A program made the translations under genes and the position numbers. The notes below the pieces were generated by a model, which saw only the letters and a program-made list of their open reading frames with translations, made no database searches and was not told the origin of the DNA. Source: Lumbricus terrestris (lineage: Eukaryota; Annelida; Clitellata; Crassiclitellata; Lumbricidae). Taken from it: DNA of 64,000 nt. Every line of letters begins with the position of its first letter. Positions within the stretch are counted from its first letter, which is position 1. The DNA lies in contig OX457041.1 of the NCBI GenBank assembly GCA_949752735.1, forward strand, positions 26,044,076-26,108,075. Reading direction: 5' to 3'. Positions 42,701-54,060 of this stretch are shown piece by piece.

Positions 42701-45700
42701 TTTTGTTGTGTCGCCGAAAAAACTGATGACCTTTTTTTAAGTCATCGGCCAATTTTCTGGGAAAAAGATACCATTTCATCCGCCCCCAAAACTGATGACT
42801 TTTTTTTTTAGTCATCGGCCAATTTTCCAGGAAAAAGTTACAATTTCATCCGCCAAAAAAGCTGATGACCTTTTTTTTAGTCATCAACTAATTTTTGGGG
42901 AAAAGATACCGTCTCAACCGCCGCTAAATCTACGGGGGGGGGGGCACGCCCCATACGATTTTATAATAGGGGGGCCTGATGTCCTGTTTTTCTCTCCCAC
43001 TACATTTATTTAATGGCTTGTTGAAACCAAATGGGGGTCCAACGACCCATGCAATTTTTAAATGGGGGGCCATGGCCGGATTGGTCCCCCTGGATCCGCC
43101 CCTGCGTCCGATGGCATTTTATTACATTATATAAATATGCAGTTATTCTGTGCTGTAAATAGTAGCCTATTTCAAAGTAAATATTCTTATAGAATTAACT
43201 TTTGTTATGAGGTTAGAGAAGAGATGTTATAAAAATGTCAAGAGCTTATATTCAATTAATTAACTGAATAATTAAGTATTTTGTCTGGCGTAGTATCTGG
43301 TACTGTGTTACTCTTTAAAATACATAGCTTTAATTTAATTGATTAACTGAATAATTAAGTATGTTGTCTGGTGTAGTATCTGGTACTGTGTTACTTTTTA
43401 AAATACATAACCGTACACTGATCTTTTGTGAATAGTTATTTCAGTAAAAATTAATGTTTCTTGTCGATTGTTCTTTTATTGCCATAAATTAGCCTTTGAT
43501 TTGCTGTGTTTACTTATAATTTTTGAGAATTTCTTGTGATTTTCGATAATTTCTGGTGATTTGTAACAGTGTCGTGTAATTTGCAGGGAACCTCGTGTCA
43601 CCAATGTCGCCAAAAAACCCTTGACACTAAGACCATTTGCTGGTCGAAGAAATGCTTTGGAGTCAGGGGTCAGGTGAGTTAATTGAGATTAGTCAATCCT
43701 AATTTAGGAGGTAGCAGGAATTTGTTAGGTGGTCGGGTTTTGTTTTTTAAATTCTGCTAATTTGAAAGAGCTTTATGCATGTTTACAAATACAGCTTGGG
43801 TTCATGAATTTTTAGTCTGACAGAGCTCTCTTTTTTTAATGGTACTCTTCTGTGCTTTGCTATCCTATATTGACCTGGGCTGGATTGACTTGTTGATGAG
43901 CATTTCTTTCATTGATAGTACCCAAATCTTGCTAACAGATCTTCACCTTTTCCAACCCAGTATTTGACATTTTTGGGTACAAAGCAAGTAGAAGTTGCTG
44001 GTAAACATCACTATTATATTATCAAGCAATTTAGCACGTCTTTTTTTTATAAACACTGAAAGGGTGCCAGTGAACAGTGGTTCATGTAATATAAACACAT
44101 TTTTCAGGAGTTAAAAGTCATGTGATTATGAGAGTTGTAGTCTTGCAAATTCTCTTCAAGGTCTGGGATTCTAATGAAAGCATAGCCAATCACTGCATTA
44201 AATTATTTGCAGGTTTGCAACTATATCAAGTTTGTTAGATTGTTGGTCATTCCAGTTATGTCACTTTTCGTTTTCTTTTAGTTCTGTGGTCCTTGTTTGA
44301 GAAATCGTTATGGAGAAGATGCTAGGGAAGCACTGATGGACAAGGTGTATTTCAGATTTGTACCGAATATTCATGTTTGATTCATTTAAGACAAGAATAA
44401 TGCTCTGTATATTCAGCCAAATAGTTTCTTTAATTTATGTATGAATAGTAAATGTGTAACTTGTAATTGCACTGTAAAATGTATGCTCTCATTTGTGGTA
44501 TCTATTGCTGATCTATATTCTTTTTTTGACATGATCAGTGAAGAAAAGTCTACTCAGAAGATCAAGGACAGTGGGAAAACTGTCGTGTAAAGAACAAAGT
44601 ATCAGTCTTAGCAAAATCACTGCGACCACCAAGCCTAATGAACAGGGTTGTAAATTACTCGTAACACAGTGTTTTCAAAGTTATCATTCGATAAATCCGA
44701 TTACTTTTCTTGATAGAATTGGCTTTGTCCTCCGTGTCGTGAAATCTGCAACTGCAGTTTCTGCTGTCAGAAGGCGGGGAAACAATGCACAGGAATCCTT
44801 GCCCCAACGGCCAAAGCTTGTGGCTTCACAGATGTCAACTCGTACCTTCAGAGGTAGCGCTGTTTTCTTGTAATTCGTTTATATTTACATGCATATAGCA
44901 CCTCCGGGATTAATTGCTTTAAAGGGTGAGGGGATGATGCAAATTTAATGTGGCTGAGACTTGGCGATCAAGCAGTTTGTGTGCTAAGTAAATCTCTTGC
45001 ATCATTTAGGTATAGATGGAATCCAGTCATTTTTATTGCATTGCTTATCTTCGGTGTGCTTTCTTGCGGTGTCTGGGCTTTCATCAGAGCTTAAAGTGTG
45101 CCTGGACGGTCATGGACGGCGTCCATGCACTTGTTTTAAAATCTGAACGCTGTCCAGCCACTTATTGGCTAGCACAGACTGGAAAGGTAAGGGCGTCCAG
45201 GTACTTCTTTTGGAGAGGTACTGTGCGTCCACTTTATTTCCACACTTTAGGCACTGGCTTTCATTGATCTCAACAAAGTTTCTGCATGAAATCCACCATA
45301 CTTAAAAGGTGGTTTTGCGTAAAAGCAACCACCTCTTGTTGCCAAAATGTGTGCTGAAACAATTGATGCAGGAAATAGTTAGCCTGCATACAATACATGG
45401 CGTTGCCATAATCAATCTTTTGCGCATATTAATGATTGCTATCAGGTCAAAGTTTATGTTGTAAGCAACCAGCGTATTGTTTAAGTTTTCGTCGGTTGAT
45501 TAAAGTGACTTCATGCACCGATATCAAATCACAGTTAAATGTCGCATCCAATTTATGTGCAGTGGACAGTAAAGAGAAAAGGAAACACTGCTGCAAATTA
45601 GGCATACATGTGTGTTTCACAGATGACTACCATGCCAGATGAACTGAGTGTTCCCAAACTTGTTGAACTTACATTTGTTCTGTAAACACTTGAAAACGGT

Positions 45701-46203
45701 TGCTTTTGAAGCTGGTTTGTTGTCATTAGATTGGGAGGACCACTGATTGAATTCTCTGGAAGAAGCACTACATAGATCTAAATAAATTGTTACAGTTTTT
45801 AGTTGCCCTTTGCAGTGCAATATCGGCAAAAAGAATTTCCAATAATGACTAGCTTTGATCAACAACCGTGGATATGCAGTGTTAGCAATGTCCAATGGCA
45901 GGGACAGGTTGTGTGCTTTATGTGACGAATCGCCAACTAATCATCCAATCTACATTGTTGCTATTTTTTTATAACTCTCATGTATACAGCTGGAGCATAA
46001 TATTATATATCAAGCCCTCTTTTCTGCTCTGGTATGGGTTTAATTAAACCCAACCTTGGTCGTGCCCATAGCAACCTTCAAGGTCGGGTGTTCAGTCCAT
46101 CTGGATTGACACGCTAGTGTATCCTAACTGCTTGTTTGTCAAACATTTAACTAAAACTTGTTTTCATTTGACGAATTGTCTTTTTAGTTTGAATCAAGTC
46201 TGA
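39746..46203 (+). CDS. CDCA7: CDCA7, cell division cycle-associated protein 7 (zf-4CXXC_R1)
   Basis: Eight exons: 39746-39811, 40087-40152, 41221-41445, 42124-42228, 43587-43673, 44282-44344, 44717-44853, 46188-46203. They join in frame to 254 residues with GT/AG at each junction. The N-terminal part ([15 protein letters not shown]) matches the conserved YEKRA..I..NKAMLA.LM.EL stretch of CDCA7. Then come a Ser-rich linker, [11 protein letters not shown], and the Cys-rich finger CHQCRQKT..., [31 protein letters not shown]. The residues equivalent to human R274, G294 and R304 (mutated in ICF syndrome) are kept as R162, G182 and R192. In vertebrates CDCA7 recruits the remodeller HELLS for DNA-methylation maintenance. 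The last exon adds only five codons. It is shorter than human CDCA7 (371 residues). The start follows a TTTTAG that may be a splice acceptor, so a leader exon upstream is likely. Confidence 0.93.
40783..40917 (+). repeat. inverted repeat arm A, CDCA7 intron 2
   Basis: The 135-bp stretch with agcatagtgagcatatgata, tattctctcttagg and aaacgataaagtgtagcaga is the reverse complement of 41800-41934 with only a few mismatches. Both arms lie in introns and flank exon 3. Confidence 0.85.
41800..41934 (-). repeat. inverted repeat arm B, CDCA7 intron 3
   Basis: Reverse-complement partner of 40783-40917, roughly nine of ten positions identical. Its origin (two MITE copies or one terminal inverted repeat pair) is not settled; no target duplications are clear. 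Confidence 0.85.
42480..42629 (+). repeat. dispersed repeat (gatttaggcgatt family), copy 1
   Basis: It contains gatcagatttaggcgatt, gcatatg, a gagtct block and caaataaatttctttattc. It shares these blocks in the same order with 46395-46550 and 47620-47756. Confidence 0.45.
42630..43104. mobile_element. 475-bp hAT-like MITE (CAAGGGCGGATACAG end)
   Basis: It starts CAAGGGCGGATACAG and ends CTGGATCCGCCCCTG, inverted with two mismatches. The flanks share cgtccga. The interior holds three tandem copies of the gatgacc(T)nagtcatcggccaa hairpin block (near 42725, 42796, 42864). It lies in CDCA7 intron 4. Confidence 0.85.
43256..43411. repeat. 83-bp tandem duplication in CDCA7 intron 4
   Basis: Two copies of a block with taactgaataattaagtat, tgtctgg and tagtatctggtactgtgtta lie head to tail with few differences. 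Confidence 0.9.
45085..45256. mobile_element. 172-bp MITE (CAGAGCTTAAAGTGTG end)
   Basis: The ends CAGAGCTTAAAGTGTG and CACACTTTAGGCACTG are inverted, with a perfect 8-bp duplication gctttcat (45077-45084, 45257-45264). It lies in the last CDCA7 intron and is closely similar to 29706-29884. Confidence 0.93.
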
Positions 46204-46305
46204 CAGCGCACGAGAAACGACGTAACTTGATTCCACGGAAAAGCTCACCACATGTTGAATAAGCAGTTTAAGAAAAGTTTACTGGTTCATTGAAAAAATG
46301 TTTGC

Positions 46306-46311
46306 ATTAAA
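46306..46311 (+). terminator. candidate CDCA7 poly(A) signal (ATTAAA)
   Basis: ATTAAA about 100 bp after the CDCA7 stop, followed by a T-rich stretch. Confidence 0.5.
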
Positions 46312-46394
46312 GTTTTTATTGAAGTTCATTTGTCGTGATATGGTGTCATAGTGTTGTTTGCATAAGTATTATAGCAAACGCATGCTTTTTGTCC

Positions 46395-46550
46395 ATATAT
46401 TGCGATGCAGGGGCGGGAGTGGTCACTGGATTTGGGCGATTAGCATACGAGGGGAGGGGTCTAGACAAAATGTAGATGTCTAATTATGACGTCCACGTTG
46501 GCCTATTTGTAATTCTGTATTATCCTATGGTCGTCCGGTTGGATTTCGTT
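46395..46550 (+). repeat. dispersed repeat (gatttaggcgatt family), copy 2
   Basis: It contains ttgtccatatattgcgatgc, a gatttgggcgattagcatac block, ggggtctagacaaaat and gacgtccacgttggcctatt. The same order of blocks is seen at 47620-47756. Copies that begin with tgtccatatatta are widespread in animal genomes. Confidence 0.55.
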
Positions 46551-47276
46551 TGCATTGTAATTAAATTCTTTTAGATCTACAGTAAACCGTAATGTTTAAC
46601 AAATTTTGGTAACAAATATGTTTAAAAAAATAAATAGTAATCAATGATAAAATAAATGTTTTATAGCTAATTAATTTTTGTAAACAGGGGCGGGGTGTGT
46701 CCACAAAAATATGATTTTTGCATACACAATGCATAGATGGGCCCTTATTGTAAGTAATTTTGGTGATTTACAGATACAGCGTGATTTGATTATTAATGGA
46801 AGCCTTCATATTTTAGCATAAAATAGCCACAGAAAGTCCTTGTTACAAAGCGACCTGTCTAAAGTGTCAAATTTGATCTTAGATCCATTTTATAACAAGT
46901 GTTTGGTTACATATATCACTGAATGGTTGAGAATTTGTATTGCTTGTATAATTAGGCACTCGGTGTAGTGAATTTTTTGTAAAACAGCTGACTTTGATTG
47001 CCGTCATTTGCATGGGACCTTTGTGGGGTTTCATTGGTTCTCTATAATTTACTGTCATGCTAAGGAAATTTACAGTATCATTGATGTTCTAGAAATGTAG
47101 TACCATAAAGGTTTTGCCGATTGCATTAGCTGATGATGAAGTCGAGAAGTCGCTCTGTGCCAACTATTCAGAATATTCACAGCATATTGACGTTTGTTTT
47201 GTCAAGCTGAGTTTTGTGTTTAATTTTAATGTAACTTTGCTAACTGAAATTCTGTTTTTATTACCATTCAAGAATA

Positions 47277-47391
47277 GCTTGAATCCTTTCCGGTGCTGTC
47301 AGAAAAACCTCAGAACTCACATTTGCGCCTCAGATTCACACTTTGGTGTGACCTTGCGTGCGTAATAAATTTATGTAATAATAATAATAAT
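47277..47391 (+). mobile_element. 5'-truncated LINE 3' end
   Basis: It shares gcctcagattcaca, ggtgtgac and a (AAT)n end with the LINE tail at 61195-61295. Confidence 0.7.
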
Positions 47392-47619
47392 TTCTGACTG
47401 GCTTTCAAAGATATGGTTGAATATCTATTGAACTGCACTACTGCCTAATGTCTGATTGATGATTTTCGAAATACAGTACATACATGTATCTGCAGCACAG
47501 TTCATATTACACGCTTTATGATAATGTGCATCAGTAATGTTTGCAACTGATTTTGTCAAAATTGGCGTGCACAGCTCAGTTTATGTCTTGTCTTATTCAT
47601 TTGCATGTAATGCGTTGGG

Positions 47620-47756
47620 GCTTGTCCATATATTACGCACACATGTGAGGTGTGATCGAATTTAGGTGATTGTACGTACAGCTGTGAGTGGTCTTGTACT
47701 TGAACAAAATAAATTTCTAATATTAATGTCCACATCAGCCTATTTATAACTCTATC
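47620..47756 (+). repeat. dispersed repeat (gatttaggcgatt family), copy 3
   Basis: It contains ttgtccatatattacgcaca, atcgaatttaggtgattg, acaaaataaatttctaatat and tccacatcagcctatttata. Confidence 0.55.
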
Positions 47757-47789
47757 ATGGGCCCAGATGACAGCCATCCAAAGTATGCC

Positions 47790-48001
47790 CCCATTTCTGC
47801 TTACACGCGTGATGTTTTGCACTGGATTCCAGCCTCGCAACGCGTTTACAGAGTAGCAGCACTTGCCTGGGGTGTCTCACTGGTAGTGATCCGTCCTACT
47901 TGTCTGATCTCTGTCGTCCTACTTCCCGTCGAGCTTTACGCTCTTCTGCCAATGGAGAGCTGCTGGTTCTTCAAACCGCTCTTCTACCAGACAGCATCAA
48001 G
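47790..48001 (+). mobile_element. LINE reverse-transcriptase fragment
   Basis: Translation gives LHWIPASQRVYRVAALAW, then in other frames SYLSDLCRPT and ALRSSANGELLV. This is the post-catalytic region of CR1/L2-type LINEs. A MITE cuts it at 48002. Confidence 0.75.
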
Positions 48002-48240
48002 CAAGGCCGTAGCCAGGATTTTATTTTGGGGGTGTTTACTCTACCTTGATGAAGCCGACAAGCAACCAAATAGACTGAAAAAAGGGGTGTAGAGGATGAT
48101 TAATTAATCTATTGCAAAATGTCACATAGAAATAAGAGCATTAAAATGAAATCTCCTTGGTTCATGCTTGTGTTAGTAAATGCATAATTTTATCATAGCA
48201 TTATTTCATTTTGGAGGGTGTTCAAACAGCTATGGCCTTG
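48002..48240. mobile_element. 239-bp hAT-like MITE (CAAGGCCGTAGCCAGG end)
   Basis: It starts CAAGGCCGTAGC and ends CTATGGCCTTG, inverted at the outer 11 bp with one mismatch. The flanks gcatcaag and gcgtcaag match at 7 of 8. A longer relative begins at 49119. Confidence 0.75.
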
Positions 48241-48320
48241 GCGTCAAGCCTTCTGGGTTGTAATAGATGTATGGTACAAGTACTTTGAACACTTTCTAAA
48301 ACTCTTTCGTTCACCTAATC

Positions 48321-48641
48321 TTACAGAAATTTGAGGTGAGACAGATTTGCATCTGACATTTTACCAAGTAGCACCGTTTGCACCAGGTTGTTGGTTAACT
48401 TGGTTTGCACCTCCCCTAACCCCCCCCCCCCCCCTGCCCCTAGCGCTGCTACTGATACGGCATGCACCAAAGCCACTAACTCTTCTTTCTTTTTACATTG
48501 CATAATTTTTAATTAAGCCACAAGTACGGCAAATTTTTCTTAATGCATCAACTTCCAACGCTTAAAATCCTCTAAACCCTTCATCGATATCTATATACTG
48601 ATGAAACCATTAACAATCTCCATGTTTAATGCAACGACAGT
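48321..48641. other. intergenic DNA with a C-run, nothing else recognised
   Basis: A run of about 14 C near 48420 and AT-rich DNA; no gene recognised. Confidence 0.4.
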
Positions 48642-49066
48642 CAGGGATGCCACTCATAACTTTCCCACCTAGATCTAGGTATTTTCGGTCTTGTCTAGGT
48701 TTCTAGGTTTTTTTTGTCAGGATCTAGCCTTTTTTTCACACGGCGGTTTTTTCGACTTTTTACATATAAATTTTTTTTGACTGAAAATACACAAAAGACG
48801 TAAAAAAAATCGAACTTTTTTACATTTGAACCCAAAATTGTAAATCTTGGAGCGAAAGACTAAAAAAGAAGGTCATGAGAAATTTTTTCCGGGAAGGAAA
48901 AGAGAGCCAATTTTGATCATCGGATGACTAAAATAAGGTCATCAGAAATTTCAAGCCGGAAAATTGTAAAAATCTATGGATTTTACAGGGAAATCGTCAA
49001 TCTAGCCTTTTCTAACCTTTTTTCGATCGGATCTGACCTTTTTCAAAATCTGGAGTGGCATCCCTG
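48642..49066. mobile_element. 425-bp hAT-like element (CAGGGATGCCACTC end)
   Basis: The ends CAGGGATGCCACTC and GAGTGGCATCCCTG are exact 14-bp inverted repeats. No convincing target duplication is seen. The interior has ggtcatgagaaatttt and ggatgactaaaataaggtca, the shared hairpin motif. Confidence 0.8.
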
Positions 49067-49118
49067 CACAGAACTGTACAGTAGTGTGAAGGCAGGCTGG
49101 ATCAGAGAAGGGAAGAAA

Positions 49119-49516
49119 CAGGGCCGTTGCAAGTATTTTGTTTCCAGGGGTCTTTACTTGATCTTGAGCAAACTGACAAGCAACCGAATCAACTGATTAC
49201 TTAAGGGGTTTGGAGAAGCGTTATGAGCTCTCATAGCTAGGTCATTGGCGTCCAATAGGCTACATTGCACACTGTAGCACAATTATTATTATACCATTCC
49301 AGAACCTCAATTGTAGCACATCATCATCATCATCGCCATGATTAGATCATCGTCATTACCCAATCTATTGTAAAATCACACGTAGAAATGAGAGCTACAA
49401 AATTAAATTTTTAATTCTTATTTAATTCTTACATCGTGTGTTTATGCATTATTTCATTTTTACATTATTACATTTAGGCGGTGTTCAAACACCAAAAACA
49501 CCCTAAATACGACCTG
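49119..49516. mobile_element. probable hAT-like relative of the 48002 element
   Basis: It starts CAGGGCCGTTGCAAG and shares tttac, gacaagcaacc and gtgttcaaacac blocks with 48002-48240. The right end and the target duplication are not clear. Confidence 0.5.
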
Positions 49517-50205
49517 GTGCAACACTGAGAATATACCTAAGGCAGAAATACAGTGATCATTATTTCAACAAAGATGTTAAGCAATTTAAGTCATTAAACC
49601 TAATCTAACACAACAAATTCAAAAAATATAACACCTATTATTATCATCTTCATTTACAAAGACATCAATCGATTTTCACTTCAAGTAGAATCACAGTCTA
49701 AACTCGTAGTCGAAATGGAGAAGATAAGAAAACCTCAACAGACCGAAGAAAAGAAGAAGTCAGGCAACCATGGGAAATCCAGTAGAAGGAGATCAGACTA
49801 AATTATAGAGAAAACCGTTAGGCAAACAGAGCTAGCAGAAGAGAAGGCGAAACACACAAAAGCAGAAGCATTCGTCTGATCAATAAAATTATCGTAATCG
49901 ACATCCCAATACTTAATCAGCACCATTACATGACATTATCAGCAGCAAATAAATACATCAGATACATGGGATATTCAAAGAAACTTCAACTAACCCATAG
50001 CTGCTTCCATTAGGATCAGTCAACTGGATCGTCTAAGTTGTTCCTTTCTGGAATGTTGGTCCTTCGAGTAAGGAACTTCATTCCTCCATTGGTTGACGAC
50101 GTCAGATGTGCCGACTACTGCAGGAAACAAAATCCCGGACAACAGCCAGAGCGCCATGTCAGATGTCGGAGTAGCGTGCAATGCCAGTAGCGACGGTGCC
50201 AGACC

Positions 50206-50416
50206 TAATAGATACTTAACGGTGCAAGGTACTAACGGTTCCAACAAAACTACTAGAGTTCTATCACATGTGAAACTAGTACTGACGACGCCACTACTAA
50301 CTGACAGAGATAGCTCTGTCAGCTAGTAGGGGCATTGTCAATACTGGTTTCACAGGGGATAAAACTCTAGCAGTTTTGTTGGGACCATTAGGACCAAGCC
50401 CCGTAAGTATCTATAT
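50206..50416. repeat. foldback: ~105-bp inverted repeat with almost no spacer
   Basis: The left arm (50206-50310) has agatacttaacggt, ccaacaaaactactagagtt, tatcacatgtgaaacta and actactaactgacagaga. The right arm (50312-50416) is its diverged reverse complement, with only a base or two between arms. A third, direct-orientation copy lies at about 50491-50579. Confidence 0.85.
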
Positions 50417-50612
50417 GTCAGATGTCAGAGTAGCAGTGCATGTCAGTGTCATAGCTAATAATAATTACTATTATCACTTAAAAATACAATGTCCTAACAG
50501 TACCAAAATCTACCAGAGTCCTATCGCCTATGAAATTAATACTGACGACACCAGTACAAGCTGGGCCTTGTGTCAGGGAGACGGTGCCAGAGCCGACAGA
50601 GCTGACAGGCGG

Positions 50613-50698
50613 CCAGGACGGACGGTGCCAAAACTGCCGGACAAGTCGCTGGCCACCAGGACGGACGGTGCCAAAACTGCCGGACAAGTCTCTGGTCT
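50613..50698. repeat. 43-bp tandem repeat, two copies
   Basis: Two copies of a GC-rich unit starting ccaggacggacggtgccaaa, head to tail, next to the third foldback copy. Confidence 0.85.
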
Positions 50699-50719
50699 CT
50701 GAAATTTAGCAACACACTC

Positions 50720-51624
50720 ATGTTCTATAACTTCTATGCATTTAAGTAGCGCTTTAAGAGAGCTCTTTAGGTCGATAAAACAAAGTAGGGAATGCAATGT
50801 CTATAGGTGAAGAAATTAGCATTATTATTTTTGCATAGGCCTACTTCCAAGTATCCTAGTGACCATAGAATTTGCAATACATCTTCACGCTGAAATGATA
50901 CGAAACTCTCAACAATAGTACAGAATAATGACTAAGAAAAAAACTCTAAAACATTATAGAAACCAACGACATGCAGCAGCAGATGAATGCTACTCAAAGA
51001 AAGCAATTGATAGCCTACATGCAATATCTAATGAGGAAGACTGAGCATTGCCAATTTGTTTGAGTTTGCATTTCAATGATAAAGCTTAAACAAGTGAAAC
51101 TGCGAAAGCAGATAGCATAGCAAACAAGCTTGAGTCATGAAAAGAACATCGAGAGGCAAAGACAGAACTAAGACAAAGAGAGAGAATAGCGATGCATGCA
51201 ATGCAGACTGAAGTGAAAGAAAACGATATTAGACAAAGCATCGAAAAAGACATAGGCCTACATATAAGACAATGGAATGACCGAAAACATGTAGTAGATA
51301 GTCAGACCTTAACCAAGAGACAGAGAGAGAGACAAGAGAGTGGCAGACAGACAGGAAAACAGAGTCTCAGACCACCTAAGAGATGAGAAGATAGGAACAC
51401 ATCCATATGTAGATATAAGACTGCAGGTCCAGAGAGCAAGAAGTCATAGAATGGGGCAGCAGTAGCAGTAGCTTCAGTTTAACGACACTTTGTGATAACA
51501 AAGATAATTATTATAGTGATGCAATTCTTCATCCAGTCCAGGGCTGGCTCCATAAATCATGCAAAGTGGTTGAGTATAGTGGGAGAGGGAGGTTCCAAGA
51601 CTACTGCTTAGATATTCTTAAGCA
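50720..51624. other. intergenic DNA, nothing recognised
   Basis: A-rich DNA; the short frame at 51192-51386 is Lys/Arg/Gln-rich without a recognised domain. Confidence 0.4.
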
Positions 51625-51776
51625 CATGGGCGGAGTTTATCAGAGGCTAGGGGGCTAAGCCCCCCCAAGAAGACCCAGATTCATTTTTTTCACCGTGTAA
51701 ATGGTTTCTTTTTTCGGGCTTCGCCCCCCAAGAAGGCTTTAGCCCCTCCAAGAACGGAAATCAAACTCCGCCCATG
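51625..51776. mobile_element. 152-bp hAT-like MITE (CATGGGCGGAGTTT end)
   Basis: The ends CATGGGCGGAGTTT and AAACTCCGCCCATG are exact inverted repeats, and the 8-bp duplication cttaagca is perfect (51617-51624, 51777-51784). Same ends as 30302-30580 but about half the length. Confidence 0.95.
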
Positions 51777-51784
51777 CTTAAGCA

Positions 51785-52402
51785 TGGTTTTAATAACTTA
51801 CAGCTGTTGCAAGGTGTTGCTTGTCATTCTTGTCACGAAAAGCTCCATCTGTCAACGGATGAAGAAACTTCATCAAGGATCCTTGTGACTCCGACGACGA
51901 TATATAGTGAACGGCAACATGACCCCAGCTACACAACACACCAAATAGGTTTAGCATAGCCATAATAATTATGGTATCATAGAATGCAACAAGACATTGC
52001 TGTATGACTTAAATGACTTAACTAACATCTCTGTTAACTGATCACTGTATTTCCCTTTAGGGATATTCCCATAAGAACCTTCTAGATATTCTTACGCCAG
52101 TGTTGCAACTGTAGCAGTTGGAGTTCCGCCCCTGCTCGTGCTTTGACAGTGCCAGTCCCAAGCCTGAAGAAAGGAGGAGGGCGAAACTAATCATCCTTGA
52201 AATGACAGTGTCGCTAACAGCAACAACTTCGTAGTTGCACCACATGCAACAGATGACGTCCCAGTCGCAAGAATCGCCCCTTCTGATTGATGACAATTCG
52301 CCTGACGGTTTCTTGCTACCCCAAAGAGAGGAAGGAAATCTTTCAGCGATCACTCCACCGACAACAGAAAGCAACAAACAGATTAACAATGCCCTAACAT
52401 AG
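51785..52402. other. intergenic DNA, nothing recognised
   Basis: No recognisable gene; the frames on both strands lack domains. Confidence 0.4.
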
Positions 52403-52450
52403 AGCGGTTCTCAACCTTTTTAGTGTGGTGACCCCCCTTGATAACATTTC
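52403..52450 (+). mobile_element. single end of a hAT-like element
   Basis: agCGGTTCTCAACCTTTTT followed by gtgtggtgaccccc is a known type of hAT terminus (compare 15949 and 38176). I could not find the matching opposite end downstream. Confidence 0.5.
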
Positions 52451-53799
52451 CAAAGTTGTGACGACGCCTCTGGCGATTCTAGAGTTACCTAGTTTGAAGT
52501 TGAAGTTTCATAAGTCTATTCGGTTTATGAGACCTCAACAGCTGTCAAGTTTTAAAGTTGGAACTCCCCAAATGTGCCTTCTTGGCGTTATAAGCTTTGT
52601 TATGAAAATATTGGTCATCTTTGCTTGCATAGTTAGGATGTTAGTAGGGTTATCTGAATGGCGCTTCAGTTTCTTTGCTGGGTTTCATCAATTCGACCGA
52701 CACTCATTTCACCCTGATTCATTTTAGGAGGCTATCAATTTCATAAATTTTACTTGTGTTCTTTATGAATTATGTGAAGGCCGCACTAGCTGACAGCTTA
52801 GCCTTTTTGAGCAAACCGATTTATTGTTTTACTTTTAGAAGAATAGAAAAGTGGAATTTTATATTTGAAAACTAAATTGGCAAAAATTATATTAGATTTC
52901 ACAATCTATCGAATGAATCATTGCAAAAGAATGAGTTACAATTTATTTAGGAAGCTATAGTGTGGTATAGGTAGCACAGAAATTGCTATTACATCTTTTA
53001 CAAGTTTCTGAAAAGTCAGCCAACTCACTTGCTGAGAAATGCTGATCTAGTACAACATCGGTACGCCTACATACTTCACCAGTCCATCATCCTAGATTCC
53101 AGAAAAACGATACATACCTTTTGCCTGTCCAGATATTCTTACTCTTGTTTTCCAGTTACAAAGATATAGTACTGTTGTCAACATTTTTCGTCGTTTCAGC
53201 CTCAAGAACGCCATCTGTTGCTGACTCTCTCAACCGATCTTTACGACTCGCTATGGTGACTGTGAATTGAAAACAATTCTGCCATTGCTGCACTGAAAAG
53301 CAGTATTAATGAACAGATTGCAAGGCTCACTCAATTATAATATATAGCAATCAATCAATCTTTATTGAACACCACAATATAGTAATAATTATAAGCACAC
53401 AGTTAAAAAAATTCTTATGCAGATTGTCAATCATCATCATCAATATAATTTGACTCAATGCCCGTAAGAGTCCGACACCACTCTCTGTCTGAGTCTGTCT
53501 CGCGGGCAGTCGCAGCATGCTGCCCAGCTTCAACTGGTCCGGTCAGCAGGTCTGCTCCATACCATTAACATCTTGGAGCAGCTAGACCACCTTGTCTAAA
53601 TGAAGAAAATATTGGGAGAGAGGCATGAAGGACAACCTGGGTCAATGCCCGTATGTGTCCCACGCTCTCCCCCGACTCTCTCCACCGGTCTGTCCTCATA
53701 AAGTAACGTAAACAATCATAGAAAATTCATGCAGCTTACGAACATAGTAGTGCATGTACAAATGCATCATATAGGCAGGCAACAATAAGGTAACTTAAG
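52451..53799. other. intergenic DNA, little recognised
   Basis: A possible retroposon end on the - strand near 53345 (caatcaatcaatctttattg). The rest shows no gene or known repeat. Confidence 0.35.
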
Positions 53800-54060
53800 C
53801 AAGTGCAGTCAAAAGGTAAGCTTTCAATTTGTGTTTTAATTGATAAACAGTATTTTTATACGTGTTTAAGGTCATTAGGTAGAGAGTTCCATAGCAGTGG
53901 ACCATATAATTATTCCAATAATGTGTTATATGAAGGATCGTTATCTACATCTCTCTCTATTCTTAAGACCTATTTTTTTTCTCTAGGGGTTATCGCACTG
54001 GGAGCGCTACTGAATGGCCTTGGTTGTGAGCGGCGCTATATAAATTTCTAATTACATTAC
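53800..54060 (+). mobile_element. LINE 3' end with the shared tail
   Basis: C-terminal LINE-like translation (LKTYFFS after a frameshift), then gcactgggagcgctactgaa and gagcggcgctatataaattt, the tail module seen in other LINE ends and in the SINE. Confidence 0.6.

Noticed and set aside
46409..46720. A further hAT element starting at the two caggggcggg words near 46409 and 46686
   Set aside because: Both words are in the same orientation, and no inverted partner or 8-bp duplication was found.
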